Source of the DNA: Chalciporus piperatus | Taxonomy: Eukaryota > Basidiomycota > Agaricomycetes > Boletales > Boletaceae | Length of the DNA stretch: 25,107 bases | Assembly: GCA_038093975.1 (NCBI GenBank) | Contig: JBBPTG010000317.1 | Location: 1 to 25,107 of the forward strand | Direction of reading: 5' to 3' | Part shown: piece after piece, positions 1-8,839 of the stretch | Position numbering within the stretch: position 1 is the first letter of the stretch | How the letters are laid out: each line of letters opens with the position of its first letter | The notes under the pieces: model-generated | Databases searched by the model: none | What the model saw: only the letters and a program-made list of their open reading frames with translations | Told to the model about the DNA's origin: nothing | Position numbers and translations under genes: made by a program

Positions 1-2
1 CC

Positions 3-350
3 GTTCGGGGAAACTGTTTCAATTGCGACCAGCCAGGTCATTTTGCAAACGCGTGCCCAAAACCCCATAGGCCGCGTCAGAGACAAGTTGTTATGTGGGA
101 TCCATACTCGCAACAATACGTTGAGTCTTCCCTGCCGTTTGACAACCGGCAGATGCCCTTCGCAGGTACCATCCCTGCACCCTACCCTCCTACCCCTTCC
201 CCCTACCCCGCTGGCCCGTCCACCAGCACAAGTTACGTGTCGCATCAAGCGGCATATACCAATCAAGAAGCGGAAGCGTACTGGCGCGACCGCATTGAAT
301 CAGAAGCCAAGGCACAGGCAGCCGAGGCTTTAAAAGGAAACAGCCAATGA
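3..350 (+). CDS. gag: Gag C-terminus with CCHC zinc knuckle (5' partial)
   Basis: The frame is open from the window edge to TGA at 348-350. Near its start it encodes a retroviral-type CX2CX4HX4C knuckle (cysteine codons at 15, 24 and 54, histidine at 39), which in Gag nucleocapsids binds packaged RNA. A proline/serine/tyrosine-rich linker and a short charged, alanine-rich tail follow. The first ATG visible in this frame (93) is internal; the true start lies outside the window. The stop overlaps the first ATG of pol (ATGA at 347-350), and a slippery heptamer precedes it by 12 nt. Pol is in the -1 frame. Confidence 0.85.
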   Translation, partial: VRGNCFNCDQPGHFANACPKPHRPRQRQVVMWDPYSQQYVESSLPFDNRQMPFAGTIPAPYPPTPSPYPAGPSTSTSYVSHQAAYTNQEAEAYWRDRIESEAKAQAAEALKGNSQ

Positions 351-372
351 GAGAAATGGGTTCTCGGCGGCT
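329..372 (+). promoter_or_regulatory. Candidate -1 ribosomal frameshift signal at the gag/pol junction
   Basis: Read in the gag frame, 329-335 is T TTA AAA, which fits the canonical X XXY YYZ slippery heptamer. A -1 slip enters the pol frame, open from 299, so a Gag-Pol fusion would result. Six nucleotides downstream, AGCC (342-345) can pair with GGCT (369-372), enclosing a second stem, GAGAA (351-355) with TTCTC (361-365). The fold is modest and unverified. The overlapping ATGA at 347-350 allows an alternative, termination-coupled restart. Confidence 0.6.
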
Positions 373-1822
373 CGGACATAGTGTACCAAATGGTTGTATT
401 AGTACTACTCCTTGTGTTCCGTTTAAATATAACTTTTCTTCTTCTGAAAGGGCGTCCCTTAGTGGCGTGGCGACAGAAGTAAAACAATTCGTGCTTAATT
501 CCCTTAAGGTAAAATATTCGAAAAAAGAAATCCCATCAAAAATACATGTAAGGAATCAAAATCGGAAAAACGAGCTGGATCTCGCTATTACTATTATGTA
601 CGATAAAGGGAAGCAATGGAAGAAAATGGAGTTTGCCGCTCTATTGGATTCCGGCGCAACCGAAACGTTTATAGATAAATCGTTCTGTGAGCGACATGGT
701 TTGACACTGGAAGAACTTCCTTTTCCTATTCCAGTGTACAACGCCGACGGCTCAGAGGGAGCGATAGGCGGTGTCACTCACAAGGTCTCGCTTGTTTTGG
801 GACACAATGGACATTTTGAGCACATGGACGCTTTCGTTTCTGTACTTGGCACTCATCACATGATCATCGGCTATGATTGGCTTGAGAGGCATAACCCTGA
901 AATTGATTGGGTAGCCAAACGAGTACGATTCACACGCTGTACGGATCAGTGCAAAGTAGTCAACTATCATTTGAATCGTTCTTTTTCTATTCGCAGAGTG
1001 TTTGAGGCGGGGCTCACCGAGAAAGTCCCAGTAGAGCTCCACGAATACTTAGATGTCTTTTCAGAGCAAGAGAGTGAGCGTATGCCTACCCGAAAGGCGT
1101 GGGACCACGCAATAGATCTCAAGCCTGATTTCGTTCCTAAAAAGGGTCGGGTGATTCCGATGTCCGAACAGGAACTTGATGACGTCAAAAAGTTCATTGA
1201 TAAGGAGTTATCGAAAGGATATCTTCGTCCGTCGAAATCCCCTCAGACATCTCCTATTTTCTTTATTCCAAAAAAGGATGGTAAAAAGAGATTAGTTATG
1301 GATTATCGTTACGTAAATGAGGGAACTGTCAAGAATGCTTACCCTCTTCCCCTCATTTCCGGACTTATAGACCAGCTCAAAGGAGCTGATATGTTTACTA
1401 AAATGGACCTACGTTGGGGTTATAATAATGTTAGAATAAAAGAAGGCGACGAATGGAAAGCGGCTTTCGTTACTCCATTCGGCGCTTACGAACCAGTTGT
1501 CATGTACTTTGGACTTACGAATTCTCCTCCCACATTCCAACAAATGATGAACGATCTATTTAGCGATCTTCATGGGGTTCTTATTATTTATATCGACGAT
1601 CTCATGATCTTTACGTTCGGAAAAACTAGAGCAGAGCACTTAGAAATAGTTAAAACCGTATTGCAACGTCTCAGAGAGAACGATCTTTACGTAAAACCAG
1701 AAAAGTGTAGCTTCGCGGTGGATTCCGTAGATTTCTTGGGAATGGTTATCTCCCAGAAAGGCGTAGAGATGGACACTTCAAAGGTGCAGGCTATTTGGAT
1801 TGGCCGGCGCCAACTCGGTTGA
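347..1822 (+). pseudogene. pol: Gypsy Pol, 5' piece: aspartic protease and reverse transcriptase
   Basis: This frame encodes the processing protease and the polymerase that copies element RNA to cDNA. The retropepsin active site is LLDSGATETF, with catalytic Asp at about residue 101. The RT palm follows: PIFFIPKKDGKKRLVMDYR, then FTKMDL, then the YIDD catalytic box at 1589-1600 (residues 415-418), then FLGMVIS in the thumb region. The first ATG (347) overlaps the gag stop; the frame is open upstream to 299, so a frameshift fusion is equally possible. The RT-to-RNase H connection is lost. After VQAI the frame runs into unrelated residues and stops at 1822, while the expected continuation lies in the next frame from about 1795. 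One missing base (or two extra) near 1793 explains this; an assembly error is possible. Confidence 0.9.
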
Positions 1823-3981
1823 AGGGTGTTCAGTCCTTTTTAGGATTGGCTAACTTCTACCGACGCTTCATTCAGGGCTTCGCTGACATTGCTCGTCCCT
1901 TGAATGACCTTACCAAAAAGGACACACCATACCGGTGGGGACCGGAGCAACAGCAAGCTTTTGACAAGCTGAAGCAGCAATTCACTACCGCTCCGCTTTT
2001 AGCTTATCCTGACCGCTCTAAAGAAGTCAGAGTAGAAACGGACGCTAGTGATATTGCAACGGGAGCTGTACTCTCGGTTAAATGTGATGATGGCCTCTGG
2101 AGGCCTTGTGCCTTCATTTCCCATTCCTTTAGTTCTGCCGAGAAGAACTACCCGGTTTATGACAAGGAGCTTTTAGCTGTCATTCGGGCTTTGCAGGAAT
2201 GGAGACATTATCTAATGGGTCGAGAACATTTCGAGATTTGGACAGACCACAAGAATCTCGAATACTGGAAATCTCCCCAAACTCTGAGCCCACGCCAAGC
2301 ACGCTGGAACGCGTTGCTCTCAGAGTATAATTACTCGATTATTTATAAACCGGGTTCTACAAATGGAAGGGCTGATGCTTTATCTCGTCGAGAAGATCAC
2401 GGAGAAGCAGATCCCGACCATAACAAAAATATTACTGTCCTTCCTGCTTCTGTTTTTATTAATACGGTTACTCTTTCTTCACCTATTTACGACGAAATAC
2501 AAAACGAATCAGAAAAAATAAAAAATGATACTTTAGATGGCTTTGTTTTTGACGAGGGGTCTATAGTATTTAAAAATGACAAAAACAAAGTTTTCGTTCC
2601 TATTTCTTTACGTACTAAACTACTCACAATCCTTCATGATTCTCCTATTGGCGGCCATGGTGGCCAAGGACGTACTTTGCATCTGGTTACTCGTTATTTC
2701 TCGTGGCCTGGTGTCACAAAGGACGTTAAAACATACGTAGAACATTGTCAGACGTGCGCCCTCACGAAGGGAAAGTCAACGGCACAAGCTGGCAAATTAA
2801 TTCCCCTTCCCGTTCCGAAAGAACCATGGAAGGATATATCTATAGATTTTACCACGGGTTTTCCCAAATCACGTGGCTTTGATGCTATTTGTGTAATTGT
2901 AGATCGCTTCTCTAAAGAAGTAGAGTTTATCGCTTGTAAAAAGACAATTTCTTCGAAAGAATTAGCTATTCTATTTAGAGACAATGTTTGGTGTAGACAC
3001 GGACTTCCCTCTTCGATTGTTTCAGATCGAGGACCGCAATTCGCATCGGAGTTTACTTCGCAGCTTTGCACCCTTCTAGGAATAGAACAGAAGCTGTCAA
3101 CCGCTTATCACCCCCAAACCGATGGCCAAACGGAGCGTATGAACCGAGAACTCCAGCAGTACCTCCGCGCTTACGTGGCTAAACGTCAAACGGAATGGGC
3201 TGATTGGTTGAAGATAGCGCAGTTCCATCACAATTCCTCCCTATCCACTGCTACCGGAACCATCCCCTTCGCTATAACAAAAAACTACTTCCCACGCATG
3301 GGATTCGAAGGCGATTCATCTCCAGCTGGTACATTCTTAGAGAAATGTGGAAAGGCACACAAAGAAGTGGAGCAGGCGTTAGAAGAAACTCAGAACCGGA
3401 TGAAAGAGCAAGCGGACAAACATCGGTCCGAAGCTCCAGATTATCAAATCGGAGATTTTGTTATGTTATCCACGGACAACCTCAAATTACCTTATCCCTC
3501 CAAAAAGATGACGCAAAACTGGATCGGACCTTATCAAATCACGAAGGTCCTTCCCAATGCAGTCACACTAGACTTGCCCAATTCCATGCATATCCATCCC
3601 ACGGTTAATGTCAAACGGGTCAAACCGGCTAAAGAACCATTGGAAGGGCAACCGGTCCGTCTTCCGGATCCGGTAATAGTCAACCAAGAAGGAGAAGAAG
3701 AGTATGAGGTGAATTACGTAGTGAAGTCTCAGGTTAAACAAGGACAGTTAGAGTACCTGGTTCATTGGAAAGGCTGGGACATATCGGACCGTACATGGGA
3801 AAAGGCAGCGCATTTGTCAAATGCACCCGAAGCTGTCAAAGCTTTTCACAAAAAGCACCCGTCCGCCCCACGCCGCATTAACATGACCATGGGAAATTTC
3901 TCTGCCTTGTTTCAGAAATACGAAAATCTGACAGAGGTTCCTGTGCGGAATTTGCCGAATCGCCTGGAATGCGATTCCTAG
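1795..3981 (+). pseudogene. pol: Gypsy Pol, 3' piece: RNase H, integrase, chromodomain
   Basis: This is the second half of the same polyprotein, displaced by the frameshift; 1795 is the join, not a real start. RT connection: SFLGLANFYRRFI. RNase H: acidic residues in VETDASD (2041), DKELLA (2167), WTDHKNLEYW (2245) and ADALSR (2374), the nuclease that removes the RNA template. Integrase: an HHCC zinc finger (about 2630-2770), the DDE core with Asp at 2845, Asp at 3025 (SDRG) and Glu at 3133 (QTERMNRELQQ), then a GPY/F module (WIGPYQI, about 3520-3540). A C-terminal chromodomain (about 3703-3860; YLVHWKGW) would direct integration to modified histones. The frame is open throughout and ends at TAG, 12 bases before the LTR. 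Confidence 0.92.
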
Positions 3982-3992
3982 AGAGGGGATAG
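3981..3992 (+). other. Polypurine tract (plus-strand primer site)
   Basis: The purine-rich GAGAGGGGATAG lies directly between the pol stop and the first TG of the LTR, the position of the plus-strand primer in LTR retrotransposons. Confidence 0.7.
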
Positions 3993-4447
3993 TGTTATAG
4001 TATTTAAAAACTTTTCAAACTTTTGCCTACAACGGTATTCGAACGCTGGACTTTGTCTACAACTTAGGGGTCAAGCCGGATTCATCTTAATTCGCTCCGG
4101 TAGTCCCTGTAGCATTGCATAAACTATTACATAATCAGGTCACGTGACAAAAGTCCAGACTTAGATGAGTCAGCAATGATGTCATGGCCTAGACCCTAAT
4201 CCGTACCTGGTACCTTTTCTTATCATCGTACCATTTACCTTATTTATCTTTCCCTTTGTGTTTTCCTTATTCGGCTGTTGGTCTGTGCGCACTTCTCAAT
4301 AGTATATAAGTAGCCCTGTACTTATCACAGACCCCAGTCTAATCCATTTGTTGCTTCACCGCAATTAAGTTTTAGTACTCAGCATACTCCTTCGCAAAGG
4401 CTTAGTGTTGCCTTAAGTCCCCGCCGTGTTGTGACTCAGTCATAACA
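3993..4447 (+). repeat. 3' LTR of the gypsy element (455 bp)
   Basis: It starts TGTTATAG and ends ATAACA, a 6-bp terminal inverted repeat with canonical TG/CA. Two other copies in the window (15203-15656 on +, 19399-19852 on -) define both ends independently; by eye this copy differs from the 15203 copy at about twenty positions. Inside are GTCACGTGAC (E-box palindrome, near 4140), a TATATAA box at 4303-4309 and a pyrimidine-rich stretch. Flanking bases 4448-4452 are CAGCC. Confidence 0.95.
4303..4309 (+). promoter_or_regulatory. TATA box of the gypsy LTR
   Basis: TATATAA, conserved at the same place in the other two LTR copies (15514-15520, and on - in 19399-19852). It would drive the genomic transcript from the 5' LTR. 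Confidence 0.6.
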
Positions 4448-4585
4448 CAGCCCAAACAACTCACTGACACCCCGAGCGACTCGCCAACACCCCAGACGAC
4501 TAATCCGCAGTCCGAACAACTCACCGACACTTCAAACAACTCGTCTACACCCGAGCGACTCGTCAACGCCTCAAATGACTTATTT
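4448..4585 (-). repeat. 20-bp minisatellite, about 7 units
   Basis: Units of 20 bp (one of 19), for example cagcccaaacaactcactga, repeat to about 4585. On the reverse strand they match the unit of the larger array at 13952-14579 (GAGTTGTTTGGGCTGCGGAT type). The gypsy element is inserted at its left edge, so more units should exist left of the element, outside the window. Confidence 0.8.
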
Positions 4586-4839
4586 CGGCACAGCAACACA
4601 ACAGCGAGATGAGGTGATGACTCAGAGGTGTTGTTTACTAGATATTGTCGTAGTTAGCATTAGTATATATGAAATATCATCTCATTCTACTATTTCACCC
4701 AACCTCAACTGCCAGCAATGATGACAAGAAATGACACAATGCATGTGTGTGTTACGAACAGAAATGTAAAAACCTGTACCCGAGTACCTGTGTGGCCGTG
4801 CCATTCCCTACCCTCGTCTTTGACCTTATGGTAGTTATG
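4586..4839. other. No gene seen
   Basis: A moderately AT-rich spacer. I see no reading frame with recognisable content and no clear repeat. Confidence 0.5.
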
Positions 4840-4996
4840 ATAGAACTTTATAGTACAGTATCTCACTTACAAAATGATATATAGTACTATGACAGATACT
4901 ATAGAACTTTATAGTGCTCTATCTCACTTTCAGAATAATATATAGTAATATAAAAGGTCCTATAGCAACTATAGCTTTATATAGATAAGACCCCTT
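4840..4996. repeat. 61-bp tandem duplication, TATAG-rich end of the DIRS-like element
   Basis: Two 61-bp copies (4840-4900 and 4901-4961) start ATAGAACTTTATAGT and are followed by more CTATAG/TATAG words. A similar paired TATAG-rich repeat (56-bp period) precedes the recombinase gene at 16350-16461. In both places the stretch leads into TTTTTCCTGATG. Confidence 0.65.
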
Positions 4997-5012
4997 CTAT
5001 ATAGGGAAATGG

Positions 5013-5024
5013 TTTTTCCTGATG
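5013..5024 (+). repeat. Shared motif TTTTTCCTGATG (copy 1)
   Basis: The identical 12-mer occurs at 16558-16569 (+) and 10102-10113 (-), and a 10-bp version at 13398-13407. All four follow AT-rich sequence with TATAG or CATATGG words. Here it lies in the last codons of the DIRS-like Pol, read antisense. Confidence 0.55.
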
Positions 5025-6637
5025 CATGTTTGGGCTACCCCCAGCGTATTCCGAGGGGGTTGAAAGGAATGGATGATGAGTCCAGGGGAAGCATTGATAG
5101 CCGCTTGGTTATGGAGACGTGATAGATGGTCCGCGAAGACGTTCTTCATGCCGGCGATATGAAAAACGCGAAAGTCAACGTCGTGGGAAAGGAAGAGATC
5201 AACTGAAAGCATGACGAGCCAGTTCATGCTAGGGAGAGCCGCTAAGGAGTTAAACATTTGGACGGTGTTTAGATTATCGGAGAAAATGGCGAGTCTTCCT
5301 CCGCGTTCAACTCTGGTAACAGCCTCACGGATTGCCGCCACGACAGTGAGAGCTTCGAGGTAAAAAATGGTCTGATGAGGCTCTTTGTCATGAGTTTCTG
5401 CTTGGAAGCCGACTCGCAAGGTGGGAAACCAAAACCCCATTCCAAAGAGTGAGGCATCGCAATAGACTCAAAGGACAGAGGAAGGAAGGTGGCGATAGCT
5501 CCACGAAACCGACTTCAAAAAGTAGATTCCGTCAGAGGCGAGTAAGTGGCCAATAACCCAGGTCAGCTCTCGTTCAACATCTTTATTTACCCAAATGGGA
5601 GCCTGCTGTTGGACTTTACCTGTAGTCTTGGTGTAAATGGCAGTGAGTCCGGGTCGTAGTAACGGATAGACATTCAGTGCCCAGTTGAGATAACCAGCGA
5701 TACACTGGAAATCTTTGAGCGTACGACGAGTCCCATGTTGTCCGAACTCTCATAAATCCACAATGAGTTTGAAACGGGAGTCATTCAACATCCGTACTCT
5801 CATGGTGTTGGGATCTACGTCGAATCCTATGATGGGAAGCTCGGGTCCGAACACCTGCTTGCGTTCTTCGTGAGGGATTCGAAGATGGTCCCATAACCGA
5901 AGAAGTCGAGTAAGGTTTGTAGGGAGAGTTTTATTGTATCGTGGGTAGAACTCGACCCGACGACGTTGTTCAAAAGAGAACAAGTCGTCGACGTAGATGT
6001 ATAGGAAGTAAAGAAGAAGTTTTATCACCGCAATCCAAATCACTAGTGACATAACGGCATGGAAGAGTCGCTGTGACGCCCGTCCTCTGAAGACGTTGCG
6101 ACGGTCGACATACCGTTTCCCTTCAAATGTCACAATTTGTTTGACTTGCCAGAGGGGGTGCATGGGGATGAGACGATAAGCCTCTGATACATCAGCTTTC
6201 CAGACAACAAGATCTTCGTGGGGATTCGAACGCCGAAAGAGACGGAGAGCGTTGCCTAAATCCTGGACATTGTCCAAGGTAACACCAGAGATATCCTCGC
6301 GTGTGATCATATTATTGAGAGCATACTCTCTGGCGCTATGGTCGGTGACCAAACGATGTTTATCTGTGCCTGGCTTGGGAACCGCATGAACGGGCATGCT
6401 ATACATACCCGGTAAGAGGTCAGGCCCAAAGGCCGGCGAATACCGTTCAGCCTGTTGCTCTGTCTTGATCTGAGAGGCAACGAAATCCCGTTCCCCTTGA
6501 GTCTTGGAGGGTCGATCAGAGTTGTCCCATATGGAAGGCCATTCGTTCGGATGCGTATGTGCGAAGGGCCAGAACCCTTCTCGAAGTCCCGTGCAAACGG
6601 AATGTACGAAATTTGGGTTAGGATGATCGGAGAGAAG

Positions 6638-6820
6638 TGTTGAACGTAGCGTACATTCTTAGTATAGAAGGTATTTACCATGCTTGTTCTATATCACATT
6701 CGGACTCAGTCGATCTGAGTTCTAATACAACTTGACTTGTAACCACAATGTTCGACGTTACCAACAACCTCACTGCTAGGTAAGCACCAGAAGTAGTTCC
6801 TCATAGGAACCCTCTCAACA
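6638..6820 (+). repeat. Solo Ty1/copia LTR (183 bp) with TSD AGAAG
   Basis: It starts TGTTGAACGTA and ends CTCAACA. It is flanked by a perfect 5-bp direct repeat AGAAG (6633-6637 and 6821-6825). It shares its start and a CTCAGTCGATCTGAGTT block (about 6705-6721) with the copia 5' LTR at 22091-22329, so it belongs to a related family. Removing it with one TSD copy rejoins the DIRS-like pol frame, which confirms the boundaries independently. Confidence 0.92.
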
Positions 6821-7051
6821 AGAAGTGCCTCAAAACGATCTACATCAATAGGAGTGGAGACCTTGAAAAGGTTGGGATGCGTAGCAATAGTGTTCATCGT
6901 GTCAAGATTTGAAAGCTCGTCCGCAGGCGGGCGAGGAAGAGGGTCCGCAAACTCAGTCCACTGCACCGTACGACTTCGTGCATTCACACCTTTTTCCCAA
7001 ACCATCTTTCGTCGAAACCTTTGTCCTTTTCCAATAGCCTCGTTGAAAAGC

Positions 7052-8266
7052 TCAAGCTCGGGGGCAGTCGGGTCGTCGATGAGTCCCTCTACACCCTCGC
7101 TTGTCGCATGCATGTTCATACTGACATTCAGTCGCTGATTTGTCGCAGGCGCTGCGATTCCACTTGTGGCAACATTCTCGACGCGAGGTCGTAGAGGATC
7201 TCCCGTCTCCCCTCCTTCCTTGATTTCCTCCTCGTTCCCCGGTACTTGAACCCATGCCAAAGGGGGTGAGGTGAATGGTTCGTAGGTCGTCGAACCTGGT
7301 AAAGTCAGAGAGGCATATGTGCTTTTGATGGGCAGCACGAAGACGGGCAGCTTTGTCAAATTGGATGACACGCTCGTGATGAGAGGATTGGACCGAGGCG
7401 AAGAGTTGAGAGATGTAGGTTTGCCAAGCAGAGTATTCGGCAAACCGATGGGGAAGTGCAAAGCTCGTCGCTTGGACGGTCTTTCTGAAGGCGATGATCC
7501 AGTCTCTGTGAGATCGGACAGCTTTCGTTTGCTTTGGAGCTCGCAACGATAACTGGAAGAGGTCTCCGACATCACGGGTTTGTTTTGTATCGACATCGGT
7601 GGAGTAGTGTGCCCCAAGCACCTTGTCGAGGTCGACTGTCAATCCTTTGACAATATTGAGCCACTGACCGGGCGGGAAGTCTGGTGCTCCTGGAGCGAGA
7701 AGGACGTAGGTAGGATCATTTGCCCAGTTGTTGAGGACGGCAAGCATTTGTTGTAACTCGGGTGAAAGAGATCCTCTGAGAACGACACTTGCTGCTTCCC
7801 AAGCGAAGAAGGATTCGTCAATGGAGGCGCGATGGCGTTTAGGTTCCGGCTGATCATTCTCTTCGAATTCGGAGGGTGAGGAGTGTCTGCTCTGGTTTGC
7901 ATGAATGAGCCCACTACTTGTTCTGCTGGATCGCTCTCTAACTCGAGGCGATGCGTCCCGAGAAAGCAAACTCCTTCCTCGCTTCGCATTCTCTCCATTT
8001 CCTCGGTCAACTTCATCAAGCATCTCGAGGTAAGATCCGAAGGCCCCTCGATCGGGGGTTGTTCCCCCATGTTTATCCTTTCCGCTAGCGAGTTTGGACT
8101 GAATTGAGACGATGGCGTCGGGTTTGGAGATGTGTCCTCTCCGATAATCCTCGACTTTGTCTGAGCAATAGTCGGCAACGCCTTCGTCGAAGTTTCGGCT
8201 ACGGGTCCCATCTGAAGCCTCTCCAGAAGAGAGGGTTTGGGAATCACGTCCTTCATCACCCCTCAT
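7052..8266 (-). CDS. gag: DIRS-like Gag protein with Cys/His motifs
   Basis: About 404 residues, starting from the first ATG of the frame at 8266. The frame stays open to a TTG at 8287. The N-terminal third is charged and low in complexity. The middle resembles fungal retroelement Gag proteins (FPPGQWLNIVKGLTVDLDKV, then SHRDWIIAFRKTVQATSF, then FDKAARLRAAHQKH). The C-terminus carries a compact cysteine/histidine cluster (CCHKWNRSACDK, then CQYEHACDKRGCRGTH, then PDC), probably nucleic-acid binding. Unlike pol, this frame is uninterrupted. Gag ends at 7052 while pol runs in the +1 frame, starting at an internal ATG (7119), so pol could be made by a restart or a +1 shift. The family assignment comes from pattern memory, not a search. 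Confidence 0.75.
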   Translation of the reverse strand: MRGDEGRDSQTLSSGEASDGTRSRNFDEGVADYCSDKVEDYRRGHISKPDAIVSIQSKLASGKDKHGGTTPDRGAFGSYLEMLDEVDRGNGENAKRGRSLLSRDASPRVRERSSRTSSGLIHANQSRHSSPSEFEENDQPEPKRHRASIDESFFAWEAASVVLRGSLSPELQQMLAVLNNWANDPTYVLLAPGAPDFPPGQWLNIVKGLTVDLDKVLGAHYSTDVDTKQTRDVGDLFQLSLRAPKQTKAVRSHRDWIIAFRKTVQATSFALPHRFAEYSAWQTYISQLFASVQSSHHERVIQFDKAARLRAAHQKHICLSDFTRFDDLRTIHLTPFGMGSSTGERGGNQGRRGDGRSSTTSRRECCHKWNRSACDKSATECQYEHACDKRGCRGTHRRPDCPRA

Positions 8267-8669
8267 TGAAAGAATTGATGTGAACAAGGTGAATTAGGTG
8301 ACGAAAAAAGCCGAGCTTTTTGACTAGCGAGACAGCGGGAGCAGGTCAAGAGAGGCCAACTCAAGAATAAGAGAAAACCCACCTAGCGAGATGGCGGGAG
8401 CAGGTCAAGAGAGGCGAGGAGCCCCTGTAACTGCCACACTCGCTAGGTAAGCCAAAACGACTCCGACTCGATCAGAGACGAAAATGGAGGGCGCACGATG
8501 CCCGATGACGCGTAGAGCGGTAGCCACATAGAGGCAATTGATTTTTAAGACAAATCGAAAAAACGGACCTGGCCCGAAAGTGAGACCGACTGCGACGCAA
8601 GTGAGACCGACTGCGATGCAAGTGTAGCTGGCTGAAACTCGCTCGATTAGCCTTGTGTAGCTTCGTTAA
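8267..8669. repeat. Spacer with 33-bp and 21-bp direct repeats
   Basis: Two 33-bp copies starting CTAGCGAGA (8324-8356 and 8383-8415; 31 of 33 identical) recur at a 59-bp period. CCTAGCGAG (8382-8390) also has an inverted partner CTCGCTAGG (8439-8447). A 21-bp tandem pair (8578-8598 and 8599-8619; AAGTGAGACCGACTGCGA) follows. No coding frame is convincing. This could be the 5' untranslated part of the DIRS-like element. Confidence 0.6.
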
Positions 8670-8790
8670 ACTCCAGTAATCCAGTCACTCCAGTAATCCA
8701 GTCACTTCAGTCACACCAGTCATACCAGTCATCCAGTTACCCAGCCCTCAGCTCACCCAATCACTCCAGTACTACTCAGTCATCTAATAG
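8670..8790 (-). repeat. CCAGT minisatellite (reverse of the ACTGG arrays)
   Basis: Degenerate repeats such as CTCCAGTAATCCAGTCA are the reverse complement of the ACTGG repeats at 13543-13896 and 17891-18704, so the family is present three times in both orientations. Confidence 0.8.
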
Positions 8791-8839
8791 AGTCATTCTA
8801 ATTAGTGACATTTTATAATCATTCATAGGATGGATTATA

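Larger units (their letters stand above)
1..4447 (+). mobile_element. Ty3/gypsy chromovirus, 3' portion (Gag end to 3' LTR)
   Basis: The order Gag zinc knuckle, protease, RT, RNase H, integrase, chromodomain, polypurine tract, LTR is that of a chromodomain-bearing Ty3/gypsy element. The 5' LTR, primer binding site and most of gag lie left of the window. The 3' LTR has TG...CA ends and two solo relatives elsewhere in the window (15203-15656 and 19399-19852). The element is not autonomous as it stands, because pol has a frameshift near 1793. It lies at the left edge of a 20-bp minisatellite, and the five bases after the LTR (CAGCC) are the expected target-site duplication. Confidence 0.95.
4997..7119 (-). 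pseudogene. DIRS-like Pol: reverse transcriptase and RNase H, interrupted
   Basis: The likely start is the ATG at 7119, inside the Gag zinc region (overlap 68 nt). The N-terminal part reads up to about 6826, where a 183-bp solo LTR interrupts it; without the LTR and one TSD copy the same frame continues. RT motifs include REGFWPFAHTHPNEW, MYSMPVHAVPKPGTDKHRLV and YVDD at 5984-5995. RNase H follows with VYCDAS, FYLEAL, IFSDNLNTV and ADHLSR. Two in-frame TGA codons lie at 5750-5752 and 5468-5470. The first sits where relatives, as I recall them, have arginine, so a CGA to TGA (CpG to TpG) change is a reasonable guess. With three lesions this copy cannot make a full Pol. Stop TAG at 4997-4999. 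Confidence 0.85.
4840..8266 (-). mobile_element. DIRS-like retroelement (gag, RT/RNase H), decayed
   Basis: On the minus strand a Gag-like gene with cysteine/histidine motifs is followed by a +1-overlapping Pol with RT (YVDD) and RNase H but no integrase or protease that I can see. This is the layout of fungal DIRS-type elements, which integrate with a tyrosine recombinase. No recombinase is encoded next to it; the only one in the window is at 16542-17579 on +. Outer limits are uncertain. The left end is placed at the TATAG repeats; no terminal repeats were confirmed on the right. Confidence 0.65.
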
